NCBI GenBank assembly: GCA_016124755.1
Contig: WGNA01000006.1
Location: 1 to 64,000 of the forward strand
Direction: 5' to 3'
DNA length: 64,000 nt
Origin: Bacteroidota bacterium
GTDB taxonomy: Bacteria; Bacteroidota; Bacteroidia; NS11-12g; UBA9320
Position 1 is the stretch's first letter. Each line of letters begins with the position of its first letter. Made by a program: the position numbers and the translations under genes. Below, piece by piece: positions 1 to 8,545 of the stretch. Below the pieces are notes generated by a model that saw nothing but the letters and a program-made list of their open reading frames with translations, was not told where the DNA came from and searched no databases.

Positions 1-199
1 AAGGCGGACCGTTACTGTTACAGTTACAGTCACCGTTCCCGTTCCCTTGGGTTCGTTCGCTTCGCTCGCGAAGACGGTCGTTCTTTTTGGTGAATAGAGA
101 TTCTTCGTTCCACTCAGAATTCTATGCTCTCTGCTCTCACACTCTTTAATTGGTGTTTCAGTAACAGTTACAGTTACAGTTACAGTTACTGTTTCTTCC
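1..199 (-). repeat. Composite hexamer repeat, copy A
   Basis: Non-coding block directly downstream (in the minus direction) of the RDD gene stop codon at 200-202. It holds two tracts of degenerate 6-bp units (GTAACT/GTTACA type) at about 159-192 and 11-34, around a core. Read on the minus strand, 44-121 matches 31873-31950 at 72 of 78 positions. Positions 1-10 are the start of the TCCGCC hairpin module that ends the second copy. Module order and polarity relative to the upstream gene are the same in both copies. No ORF here is credible. Confidence 0.85.
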
Positions 200-922
200 T
201 TACCTCGTCAAAATCACATAATCCCGGATGATTTGTTTCAAAAAAGCGTCGTGACTTTTTTCTTTCCGGATAATGTCGAGCTTCTTCTGCAGTGTTTCGG
301 AAGTGTTAACAATGAGTCCGCGATAGTTTTCATTGCCCTTGTTCTGCTCCGATCGATTGATGAGTCTTTTTATTGTGATTACCTGATTCTCGTGCAAAGC
401 CACAACCTCCGGGTATTTTGCCTGGTAATTTTCGGAACGTGCCAAACTGATAATATCATCCAGACGATAGCGGTTTGTTTTCCCTTTTTTCAATACGAAA
501 GTGTTCGCGACTTTATCGCCGATTCGTTGTCCTTTTTCGGAACTTCCGGATGTAATCAATGCAATAAATCCAAGACTGAACCACAGGTCTATTAACCGGA
601 TCGACCAACGTTTGAAAAGATCAATCCCTTCCGGTTGGCTGCCATCAACACTAATCACTTTTATTCCCAAAGCCATTTTACCGGGCGATTGTCCGTCGTT
701 AAATCGTTCGAAAAGCAACGAGTAAAACATCAGTGGAAACATTGCAACCATTTGGGCTAATTCCCCGTCGTGCGTGAGGAAGGCAAATAGAGAATTCAAT
801 ATTCCGAAAACAATCATCATCAGTATTAAATCTATAACAAAGGCGAAAATGCGCTCAGCCATCGAAGCCGGGTTGAGTTGAATCACAACATTCTGAGCGG
901 TGGTAATTTCAATGGTTTGCAT
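200..922 (-). CDS. RDD family membrane protein
   Basis: Inner-membrane protein of 240 aa with an RDD domain in residues ~15-145. Visible features are hydrophobic helices near residues 23-50 and 55-72, the family-like GQSPGKMALGIKVI stretch, and a third hydrophobic segment near 112-125. The C-terminal ~95 residues are charged and probably cytoplasmic. The function of RDD proteins is poorly known; some are linked to ion transport. It is divergent from the SpoIIM-like gene with a 30-bp gap, a pairing often seen in Bacteroidota next to SpoIIM/DUF4129/DUF4350 genes. The stop codon is followed within 10 bp by a hexamer repeat. Confidence 0.9.
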   Translation of the reverse strand: MQTIEITTAQNVVIQLNPASMAERIFAFVIDLILMMIVFGILNSLFAFLTHDGELAQMVAMFPLMFYSLLFERFNDGQSPGKMALGIKVISVDGSQPEGIDLFKRWSIRLIDLWFSLGFIALITSGSSEKGQRIGDKVANTFVLKKGKTNRYRLDDIISLARSENYQAKYPEVVALHENQVITIKRLINRSEQNKGNENYRGLIVNTSETLQKKLDIIRKEKSHDAFLKQIIRDYVILTR

Positions 923-952
923 TCACAATTTTTAGGTAGTTTTCAGCACTAA

Positions 953-2794
953 ATGAAGGAATCGGAGTTCATCGACCAAAATAAACAGAAATGGAGTGAA
1001 TTTGAGAATATCATTCAGAATAAGAATGTGGATCCGGATGATCTCAAAGACACCTTTATTCAGGTTACCGACGACCTAAGCTACTCGCGTTCGAATTATC
1101 CCAATCGTTCGGTTCGGGTTTACGTGAATCAGTTGGCCCGAAGAATTTTCGATAAACTCAGCAAGACTCAAAAACTCAGTCTCGAACCCGTTATCAATTT
1201 CTACAAAACCGAAGTTCCGCAAACAATGTATCTGGCTCGCCGGGAAATGCTGATCTCTCTTGTTGTTTTTCTTTGTTCGGTGATTGTTGGTGTTTATTCT
1301 TCCCGACAAGATCCCGAATTCGCAAGGTTTATTCTTGGGGATGATTATGTGGAAATGACTCTGAGAAACATTGAAAACGGAGATCCGATGGGTGTTTATC
1401 ATCAGGGAAGTGAGGTGCATTCGTTTATGTTTATTCTCGTGAATAATGCCCGGATCGATATTTTAATGCTCGGGCTCGGAATTCTTTTCGGTGTAGGCGC
1501 CGTTTTCGTTTTGATTACAAACGGAATTATGCTGGGAACTTTCCAGTATTTCTTCTACCAACACGGAGGCTGGGACGAATCTCTGGTTACGATCTGGCTT
1601 CATGGCACCATAGAAATCAGTGTTCTGGTTTTGTCGGGCGGAATCGGTTTTCTGGCTGGCCGGGGTTTGCTTTTTCCCGGGAATTTTACCCGATTTCAAT
1701 CTTTTCGGATTCATGCCGGAAATGCGGCCAAACTGCTGCTCGGAATCTTACCTTATACTCTGATTGCCGCTTTTATAGAATCATTCGTAACCGGACAAAC
1801 CGGTGCTCCGGAATTGATTAAAATTTTGCTGATCATCATTTCTCTTGTTCTGGTTGTATTCTATTTCGTGTGGTTACCCTTTCGGGTTTACCGGGAGAAA
1901 GGGGAAGAACTTGCGACGGAAACTTTGTACAACGACGATGTGGATCCGCCCTTTGTTTTTGATGAGGTTAAAAAACTCGGGGAAGTACTTTCGGAAGGGT
2001 TTCGGTTTGTTCGCAATAATCTGGGGAAATATCTTTCGGTTAGTGTAATTGGAGCGGTTATCATCTCGGGAATTACCGCCGCAGTTTGGCCCGGTCAGAT
2101 CGATTATTTTAATTCCAATTATCTGAGAGCTCTTTATCTGGCTTTAGAACGAGTCTTCAGAGTGAACATTAATGAATTAAATCCACTGCAACCCGATTAT
2201 GGTTTTGAAATTTTTTTGGGTTCGGTTACCGGATTGGTGATTACCGCGATTTTATTAATAAGTCTTAAATCCTTTATTGGCGAATCTTTTAAACTAAAAT
2301 CTGTTTTCAACGGCTGGAAGTTCTGGGTGGTTTTTGTAATGAATATTTTTTGCGGATTTCTGTTAACCACAGATTTAATTACGCTGTGGCCAATTGTGAG
2401 AAACCCGATTGTGTGGTATCTCCTGTTGTTGAATTCCGCTTTGCTGCTCTCCGAGTTTTATTATAAAAAAGAGGAAAGAATTTTAGGTGCAGTTGTGGGT
2501 ATGACGTTGCGATTTGTTCCGGTAATTTTAGTGTCGGGTTTAATTTATGTGTTCATCAATTTATTTCTGAATACATCCATTCTGCTTTTACTGAAAAACA
2601 CTTTCGAAAGTCTGATGCCGTTTGGTGCGGAAACTATTGGTGCGATCGAACCGTATATCGAACACACTTTTTATCTTATAATTTATTTTGTGTTGTATGC
2701 ATTAACCATTTCTTTTTTTATGATTTCAATCGGATCTAAAATCGAAAACAGGTTTGCCTTTAAACTCACTAAAGAACTGGAATCCTTAGCATGA
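953..2794 (+). CDS. SpoIIM (DUF95) family membrane protein with long C-terminal membrane extension
   Basis: Predicted polytopic inner-membrane protein of 613 aa. Residues ~1-310 look like the stage II sporulation protein M family: an N-terminal charged helical part (MKESEFIDQNKQKWSEFE), then several helices including a GTIEISVLVLSGGIGFLAGRG stretch near 220-240. The rest (~340-613) carries about five more hydrophobic segments, so the protein is about twice the usual SpoIIM-like length (~320-350 aa). That suggests a fusion or an unusually long variant. In non-sporulating bacteria this family occurs with RDD, DUF4129, DUF4350, MoxR and DUF58 genes. Here DUF4129 and DUF4350 follow with 4-bp and 11-bp overlaps. 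The biochemical role is unknown. Confidence 0.87.
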   Translation: MKESEFIDQNKQKWSEFENIIQNKNVDPDDLKDTFIQVTDDLSYSRSNYPNRSVRVYVNQLARRIFDKLSKTQKLSLEPVINFYKTEVPQTMYLARREMLISLVVFLCSVIVGVYSSRQDPEFARFILGDDYVEMTLRNIENGDPMGVYHQGSEVHSFMFILVNNARIDILMLGLGILFGVGAVFVLITNGIMLGTFQYFFYQHGGWDESLVTIWLHGTIEISVLVLSGGIGFLAGRGLLFPGNFTRFQSFRIHAGNAAKLLLGILPYTLIAAFIESFVTGQTGAPELIKILLIIISLVLVVFYFVWLPFRVYREKGEELATETLYNDDVDPPFVFDEVKKLGEVLSEGFRFVRNNLGKYLSVSVIGAVIISGITAAVWPGQIDYFNSNYLRALYLALERVFRVNINELNPLQPDYGFEIFLGSVTGLVITAILLISLKSFIGESFKLKSVFNGWKFWVVFVMNIFCGFLLTTDLITLWPIVRNPIVWYLLLLNSALLLSEFYYKKEERILGAVVGMTLRFVPVILVSGLIYVFINLFLNTSILLLLKNTFESLMPFGAETIGAIEPYIEHTFYLIIYFVLYALTISFFMISIGSKIENRFAFKLTKELESLA

Positions 2795-3531
2795 ACAAGG
2801 TACTTAAAATCCTGAAATACGGTTTGATTCCGCATTTTCTGTTGGTGATTTTTTTATCGGCAACGACGGTTTCAGGAATCTGTGAAGATCTTAAAAAGGA
2901 ACGTTGGGAGGAAATTAAAGGAAATCGCAATTATCCGGTTCCGAAACCGGAAGGTCAATACAACGACTACAGGAGCCGAAACCGACCGTTAACACACGAC
3001 AACGATGAAAAGCAAGCCAAACCTCAACAACCGGATAACACCGTTTATCAAAGGTTTGATTTAAATATGCCGGCCTGGATTAAATACTTGCTATACGGTG
3101 TGGTGATAGCCGGGTTGGTGGCATTAATCATATTATTAATTATTCAGCGCATTAATCCCGGAAGAAAGTCTGCCGCCGGGCCACGCATTCAGATCGATGA
3201 AGAAAATCCGGAAGAACTTATTAAAAGCGAACTGGAAATTCAGATGGAAGAGGCACTTGTATCCGGCAACTACAATCGTTGTCTTCGCATTAAATTTCTT
3301 TTGATGCTTGAACAATTGCAAAAAATGGGATTAATAGTCTGGCATAAATACAAAACGAATGGCGAGTATTTGCGGGAGCTTTCAAGGTTTGATGACGTGC
3401 CGGAAATTCGCGACCTCACCTTGATTTACGAATATTTCTGGTACGGAGAACACATTCTTTATTACGAACAATACGCCGGTCTGGAAAACAGATTCGATGT
3501 TTTATTAAATCAATGGCGCCGTGAAAAATAA
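2791..3531 (+). CDS. DUF4129 domain protein
   Basis: Exported, membrane-anchored protein of 246 aa. An N-terminal signal-like helix (residues ~10-30) is followed by a polar linker, a second membrane helix (~92-117), and a C-terminal DUF4129-like cytoplasmic domain. Recognisable there are the GLIVWHKYKTNGEYLREL stretch and the aromatic YEYFWYGEH stretch. The start overlaps the stop of the SpoIIM-like gene (ATGA), implying translational coupling. DUF4129 proteins regularly accompany SpoIIM, DUF4350, MoxR and DUF58 proteins; the molecular function is not established. Confidence 0.85.
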   Translation: MNKVLKILKYGLIPHFLLVIFLSATTVSGICEDLKKERWEEIKGNRNYPVPKPEGQYNDYRSRNRPLTHDNDEKQAKPQQPDNTVYQRFDLNMPAWIKYLLYGVVIAGLVALIILLIIQRINPGRKSAAGPRIQIDEENPEELIKSELEIQMEEALVSGNYNRCLRIKFLLMLEQLQKMGLIVWHKYKTNGEYLRELSRFDDVPEIRDLTLIYEYFWYGEHILYYEQYAGLENRFDVLLNQWRREK

Positions 3532-4783
3532 GAATTCCTATATATGGGTAATTCTGGCCGTTTTTGTAATTGGCGGTGCATTGTTTTGGTTGGCAAGACA
3601 ACCCGGAAACCGCGAGTATTCTTGGTTTCCAACGTTTGAGTATCGCGGAGGAAAACAACCGTATGATGTGGATTTATTTGTGGATCTGATTGCATCTGAA
3701 ATTCCAAAAGATAATTTTAAAGTTCTGGGAAGTGAGTTTTCTGAGAAAAACAAAGCCGGAAGGGACGGACTTTATTTATGCGTAAACCGAAGTTATAATC
3801 CTGGTTCGGAATCGGTAAAGAGTTTATTGGATTATGCGGAAAAAGGGAATACCGTTTTTATCGCGGCAGAAGATTTTAATGATACGTTTTTAACGGCAAT
3901 AGATGACCGTCTCGGAATTTTGTATTGCATGGGTGATATCACAAACAGCACCTTATTGCATTTTGATTCTTTTACTGTTTCAACGCTAAACGGCAAAGAG
4001 AAACACGCACCTTCATTAGGTTTATATCCCAGAAACTGGAATCCGTTTCCTGTGTTTAACACCGATGCGTGTATCGATTCGTTTGAAACCCGTTGCACCG
4101 GATATACCGACAACCATCAGGTAAATCTCCTGGAAATTGAAATCGGCAAAGGCACAATTTATCTGCATTCGATGCCGGTTATTTTCACTAATTTTAATAT
4201 GGTGGACAGCAGTGCGTTCCGGTATGTAAAAGAAATATTCAGCGATATTCATTACGATGAAATGCTTTACGACGACTTTGGTTTTCTCAGACCCGATAAA
4301 CAAGACGTAGATGTAGACCGGAATCGTGAAACAAACAGAAGATCAACCTTTTCGGAAATTTTCCGCAACCGGGCTTTGCGGATTGCCTTTTATCTGATTC
4401 TTATTTTTTCGCTTCTATTTATTGTGGTGGCGGCACGACGGAGAACACCAGCCATTAAAATTGTAATGGAACCTGAAAACGCTTCGGTCGCTTTTTCCAA
4501 AACCATCGCACGTTTGTATTGGTTGCATCCGAATCATAAAAAAATGGCGCACAAAAAAATTAAATATTTTTTAAGTGAAATCCGTCAACGGTATAATTTG
4601 GATATTCAGGACACCGGGGAAAATTTCAGAAATAAACTCAGTAAAAAATCCGGAATTGAAATTCGCCACATCAATAAGTTATTCGACGCGTATAATGTGG
4701 TTTTGAGAACCGAACAAATTCATGTGGAGTTGCTCACACAAATTTCCAATTCCATTACTTTTATCCGGCAGAACTGGAAGTAG
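3521..4783 (+). CDS. DUF4350 domain protein
   Basis: Predicted bitopic membrane protein of 420 aa. Residues ~6-24 form a first membrane helix. Residues ~40-270 form an extracytoplasmic DUF4350/GATase-like domain (YNPGSESVKSLLDYAEKGN, then VFIAAEDF). A second helix lies at ~287-308, with a basic cytoplasmic tail after it. The start is GTG, overlapping the DUF4129 stop by 11 bp, so the three genes form one unit. The 3' end overlaps the convergent glycosyltransferase by 23 bp. The MoxR ATPase usually found next is absent here; a DUF58 gene lies about 5.5 kb downstream. Confidence 0.83.
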   Translation: MKNKNSYIWVILAVFVIGGALFWLARQPGNREYSWFPTFEYRGGKQPYDVDLFVDLIASEIPKDNFKVLGSEFSEKNKAGRDGLYLCVNRSYNPGSESVKSLLDYAEKGNTVFIAAEDFNDTFLTAIDDRLGILYCMGDITNSTLLHFDSFTVSTLNGKEKHAPSLGLYPRNWNPFPVFNTDACIDSFETRCTGYTDNHQVNLLEIEIGKGTIYLHSMPVIFTNFNMVDSSAFRYVKEIFSDIHYDEMLYDDFGFLRPDKQDVDVDRNRETNRRSTFSEIFRNRALRIAFYLILIFSLLFIVVAARRRTPAIKIVMEPENASVAFSKTIARLYWLHPNHKKMAHKKIKYFLSEIRQRYNLDIQDTGENFRNKLSKKSGIEIRHINKLFDAYNVVLRTEQIHVELLTQISNSITFIRQNWK

Positions 4784-5786
4784 CAAGAATTTCAGAAACC
4801 TGAGCAATTACTTCTTCAACCGTTATTTTTAAGATCGTACTGTTTTTGACAGTTTGCTTTGTGTGATCCTTTTCCTGAAAATAATGAATCACATGCTGGT
4901 TGGGATAAAGCGGGTAAAAAACATCTTTAACGCCCGGACCAAACAATGAAATCAATGGCTTTTGCTGAACAACCGCAAAGTGCATCGGGCCGCTTTCGTT
5001 ACCAATAAATAATTCGGATTTATCAATAATGACCGCCATTTCGGGAATGGTTGTCTTACCTGCCAGATTAATAACACAATCACCATTTGTTAATTCCGCA
5101 ACTTTTTCATTCAAATCGCTTTCCTCCGGTGAACCGACTAAAACCGTTTTAAGATGAAAGCGGGAGTTGAGAAATGCAGCTACTTCAGCGAACCGATCCG
5201 CCGGCCAACGACGAGCTTCATCGCGGGCGCCGCAGTGCATAACGGCAAATGGTCCGCTCACTTTTTTGCTAATTAGTTCGGTTGCTGAAAGATGTTCCGA
5301 ATCGGAAAAAACAAGTTCCGGCATTTCAAAATCCGAATCTTCAACCAGATTGCGAACGATGTCGAAATTTGTGTAAACCTCGTGCCTTTGACCACCACTC
5401 AATTTATTTCGCAACCGAATAATTCCCCGCTCATATACCAATGCTTTGTTGTCGGTGAAAGCACTTAAAAGGTGTTTCCATTCAAACCGCAATAAGATTC
5501 GTATATCATAATGATCCGAACATTCTGAGGCATCTGTTATAATTTGATCAATCCCGGGTTGGTTGCCAATCCATGCGGCATTAACCGGTTTGCACAAAAC
5601 GTGAATTTGCGCTAATGGAAACCTGGATTTCAGGATCGGGAAAATATGCAGCGAGTAAACCATGTCACCGATTTCGTCCCACTTAATCACCAGAATCTTT
5701 GAAACCGGATCGGGTATTTTACGGATGTGATTGGTAACCGTAAACAAAAGCGAAGACGCCAGAAACCGGATTTGTTCTGAATGCAT
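4761..5786 (-). CDS. Glycosyltransferase family 9 (heptosyltransferase-like)
   Basis: Cytoplasmic GT-B glycosyltransferase of 341 aa. It shows the GT9 N-terminal start KILVIKWDEIGDMVYSLHIF, a mid-protein HCGARDEARRWPADRF segment at the start of the nucleotide-sugar domain, and the GNESGPMHFA donor-site motif followed by PLISLFGPG. GT9 enzymes transfer heptose or another sugar from a nucleotide donor to LPS core or related glycans; the substrate here cannot be read from the sequence. The start ATG overlaps the upstream cyclase stop as TAATG, indicating co-translation. Confidence 0.9.
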   Translation of the reverse strand: MHSEQIRFLASSLLFTVTNHIRKIPDPVSKILVIKWDEIGDMVYSLHIFPILKSRFPLAQIHVLCKPVNAAWIGNQPGIDQIITDASECSDHYDIRILLRFEWKHLLSAFTDNKALVYERGIIRLRNKLSGGQRHEVYTNFDIVRNLVEDSDFEMPELVFSDSEHLSATELISKKVSGPFAVMHCGARDEARRWPADRFAEVAAFLNSRFHLKTVLVGSPEESDLNEKVAELTNGDCVINLAGKTTIPEMAVIIDKSELFIGNESGPMHFAVVQQKPLISLFGPGVKDVFYPLYPNQHVIHYFQEKDHTKQTVKNSTILKITVEEVIAQVSEILATSSSAG

Positions 5787-6535
5787 TAAAGAACCTGAAC
5801 TGGAAATAATAACGGTCTGCTCGGACTTGCATCCGAATCGAAACTGGCGATCTGTATATTCAGCATATACGTTCCGTCGGAAACGGCATCCGGTACAAAA
5901 ATCAATTCGGTGATGGTTGCATGCATTCGTGGATTTTCAGGGTAATTCCAAAATGCGTGATGAGCCAATAATGCTCCGCCGTCTTCTTCGCGATCAACCG
6001 ACGGAAGATCGAGCAGAAGGTGATCAATTCCGTTGTCTGCTAATTTTTTTGTGAGGGCAGGAGAGAGGTAAGTCGGATTGGATCCGGAATATTGATGTTC
6101 GCTTTTTTCGGTTGAATTCGGCAGGGTGCGAATTATTACTGCTTTGATATTATTTAAATCAACGTTTTCTAAAACATCTTCTTTAATGATTTGATCTCCA
6201 TTAGCCGGTTCCGGAATTACGGAAATAACTCTTGCCGGAATCCACACATCTTTTAATGCTAAACGTATGGGATAGCGTTCCGGAGTAATATGTCCCACAC
6301 ATTCGGTATGCGTTCCGTTTCCGTGCGCATTAAAGTGAATGTCTTCGCAATTGCATGCCCCACCTTGTGCTACCGATCCCACAAAACCACCTGAACAAAA
6401 AGGTTCAAACTTTGGCGGACCGATGTAATATGCATTCGGATTGTGTTCACCGTTTCTCAGCGGAAAAGACAGATCAAACCATTCGTTGGAATTGCACTTC
6501 CAGGTTCGACCGTTGATAGTAAAGGAAATCTCCAT
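5786..6535 (-). CDS. Cyclase family hydrolase (kynurenine formamidase-like)
   Basis: Metal-dependent hydrolase of the cyclase family (PF04199), 249 aa. The motif HGNGTHTECVGH at residues 71-82 matches the family pattern HxGTHxDxPxH, but with E/C/V/G in place of the usual Asp-x-Pro. DLPSVDREEDGG lies in the second half, as in kynurenine-formamidase-like members. There is no signal peptide. The substrate is unknown; family members include arylformamidases and polyketide-type cyclases. It is first in a two-gene unit with the GT9 gene, and a -7 promoter element lies 25 bp upstream. Confidence 0.86.
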   Translation of the reverse strand: MEISFTINGRTWKCNSNEWFDLSFPLRNGEHNPNAYYIGPPKFEPFCSGGFVGSVAQGGACNCEDIHFNAHGNGTHTECVGHITPERYPIRLALKDVWIPARVISVIPEPANGDQIIKEDVLENVDLNNIKAVIIRTLPNSTEKSEHQYSGSNPTYLSPALTKKLADNGIDHLLLDLPSVDREEDGGALLAHHAFWNYPENPRMHATITELIFVPDAVSDGTYMLNIQIASFDSDASPSRPLLFPVQVL

Positions 6536-6560
6536 CCGTGTTTTAGCAATAATCAGGTGC

Positions 6561-6568
6561 CAAAGTTA
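6561..6568 (-). promoter_or_regulatory. -7 promoter element for the cyclase/GT9 unit
   Basis: On the minus strand this reads TAACTTTG, an exact match to the Bacteroidota -7 consensus TAnnTTTG. It lies 25 bp upstream of the cyclase ATG. No convincing -33 box at the right spacing was found. Confidence 0.55.
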
Positions 6569-6593
6569 GTCTGATTGTGCATCAAACCGACGA

Positions 6594-7841
6594 GTGTGGA
6601 ATTCTGAAGGAACTGAGGTCGGTGAAAAATATCCTAATTTGCCCGAGTTGTCACCAAATTCATTTCAGATACGAAGCTGGAACCGCCTGGCCCTTATGGT
6701 GCTGGCGGCGATCATTGTTGTGGTTTCACTTTGGTACACCGACAATCTGGTTGAACGACTGAAAGCGGAAGAGCAGGTAAAGGTGAAACTGTGGGCAGAA
6801 GCGACGCGGATTATCGCATCAACACCAACAGACGATAATGTTGACATGACGTATCCGCTTTCCATTGTTTCGGCAAACAACACCATTCCCGTTATCGTAA
6901 CTCTGGAAGACGGAACCATATTAACGCACCGAAATCTCGACTCCGTAAAAAGCAAAGACAAAAATTATTTGCTGGAAAAAATTGAAAACATGAAATCGGA
7001 GAATGATCCGATAGTTGCCGAATATGATGATGGAATGGAAGACGGAGATGGAACCGACAAAGCCAAGCTGATATTTTATTACGAAAATTCAATTCTGTAC
7101 ACGAACCTAAAATACTATCCTTATGTGCAGTTGGCAGTGGTTGCATTATTCCTGCTGATCAGTTATCTCGCCTTTTCGTATTCGCGCAGATCAGAGCAAA
7201 ATCAGGTTTGGGTGGGCATGAGTAAAGAAACGGCGCATCAGTTGGGAACCCCCATTTCATCTTTGCTTGCCTGGATTGAGTTGATAAAGGAGAATCAGGG
7301 GCAGGTGAGTGAAGAGATTGTGGAAGAAATGTCCCGCGATTTGTCGAGGCTGGAACTTATTACGGAGAGATTTTCCAAAATAGGATCGGAACCGGTTTTA
7401 AAACCTGAGAATGTTCACCATGTTGTTGAGGATACTGTGAAGTATTTAAAAAGGAGATTGCCTTCCAGAGTTCGGTTCACAGTTAGTGATTCGGGAAAAG
7501 AATTAACAGCCAAGATGAATATTCCTCTCTTTGCCTGGGTAATAGAGAATCTTACTAAAAATGCCGTGGATGCGATGAATGGGGAGGGAGAACTCACATA
7601 CACGGTTGGCAGGCGAGATGATGGCCACATTTTTATTGATGTTAGCGACACCGGAAAAGGGATTCCATCAAACAAATTTTCAACGATTTTTGAGCCGGGA
7701 TACACCACTAAAAAACGCGGATGGGGTTTGGGTTTGTCGCTGGTAAAAAGAATCGTTGACAATTATCACCGGGGTTCCATTTACGTAAAGGAGTCGATCC
7801 CGAATAAGCAAACGACTTTCAGAATTATACTCAGGGAATGA
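6594..7841 (+). CDS. Membrane sensor histidine kinase
   Basis: Two-component sensor kinase of 415 aa with a GTG start. A membrane helix lies at ~31-50, a periplasmic sensor loop at ~51-175 and a second helix at ~177-195. The phosphoacceptor region is KETAHQLGTPISSLLAW with the phosphorylatable His at residue 215. The HATPase domain shows the N box (NLTKNAVDAMNGEG), the G1 box (VSDTGKGIP) and the G2 box (KKRGWGLGLSLVKR). The HQLGTP H-box is typical of Bacteroidota kinases. No response regulator is adjacent. The TonB-C gene downstream overlaps by 4 bp. Confidence 0.93.
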   Translation: MWNSEGTEVGEKYPNLPELSPNSFQIRSWNRLALMVLAAIIVVVSLWYTDNLVERLKAEEQVKVKLWAEATRIIASTPTDDNVDMTYPLSIVSANNTIPVIVTLEDGTILTHRNLDSVKSKDKNYLLEKIENMKSENDPIVAEYDDGMEDGDGTDKAKLIFYYENSILYTNLKYYPYVQLAVVALFLLISYLAFSYSRRSEQNQVWVGMSKETAHQLGTPISSLLAWIELIKENQGQVSEEIVEEMSRDLSRLELITERFSKIGSEPVLKPENVHHVVEDTVKYLKRRLPSRVRFTVSDSGKELTAKMNIPLFAWVIENLTKNAVDAMNGEGELTYTVGRRDDGHIFIDVSDTGKGIPSNKFSTIFEPGYTTKKRGWGLGLSLVKRIVDNYHRGSIYVKESIPNKQTTFRIILRE

Positions 7842-8545
7842 CGATTAGAAAAAGCCAACGAATTCTTTTCTTGTTGCTCTTAACCACATTACGACTCGTG
7901 GTGAACGCTCAGGATATTCCAGCCAGATTTCCGGGAGGTGGCAATGCATACGACGAGTTTATGCAGAACAATCTCAAATATCCAGAGAAGGCTTTAATTA
8001 CTGAATCAGACCATACAATAAAAGTATTGGTAAAAATTGATTCGGTTGGAAATGCTTCGGTTCAAAATTTTATTTATGAAAGGAGCGGACTTGGATTCGA
8101 AGAAGAAGTAGAAAGTTTTATCAGCAAAATGCCGAGATGGATTCCGGCTCTCTACAATAATGTTCCTTCAACATCTCAAATTATTCTCACCTTTCATTTT
8201 AACTACGTACATGAAGAAGCAGAACCACAGGGCTCATACAAACTAAAATATTATGATGTGTCAGACATTCCGCCATTTTATGAATTCGGTTACGATTCAC
8301 TGATGCGATATATCGGCCACATAGTTCACGATAGTTTACAGCTTTCGGTTAAAGGAGGAACCTGCCGGATCGAATTTTTGGTTGATACGACCGGAAGACT
8401 TTTAAATGTTTCGGTTTTGGAAAATAAAAGTGATCTGTCCGACAACTACTGGATTTATAGTTTTCAGTCTGCCGGTAACTGGATCCCCGGATTGCGGAAA
8501 GCTAAAAAAGTGAATGTTCAGAAGACTTTGCTTCTTAAGATTTAG
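7838..8545 (+). CDS. Exported TonB C-terminal domain protein
   Basis: Protein of 235 aa with an N-terminal signal peptide (hydrophobic ~9-22, probable cleavage after VNA). Residues ~28-130 resemble a TonB-C domain: RFPGGGNAYDEFMQNNLKYP, IDSVGNASV, then RWIPALYNN. A second, weaker TonB-C-like half (FLVDTTGRLLNVSVL, NWIPGLRKAKKV) follows at ~135-235. There is no Pro-rich linker or N-terminal energy-transducing helix, so it is probably a periplasmic TonB-C module rather than TonB itself. The start overlaps the kinase stop (ATGA); the end overlaps the convergent M23 gene by 4 bp. Confidence 0.8.
   Translation: MTIRKSQRILFLLLLTTLRLVVNAQDIPARFPGGGNAYDEFMQNNLKYPEKALITESDHTIKVLVKIDSVGNASVQNFIYERSGLGFEEEVESFISKMPRWIPALYNNVPSTSQIILTFHFNYVHEEAEPQGSYKLKYYDVSDIPPFYEFGYDSLMRYIGHIVHDSLQLSVKGGTCRIEFLVDTTGRLLNVSVLENKSDLSDNYWIYSFQSAGNWIPGLRKAKKVNVQKTLLLKI

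Noticed and set aside
233-595. Plus-strand ORF of 120 codons
   Set aside because: Antisense to the RDD gene, no family features; a shadow frame.
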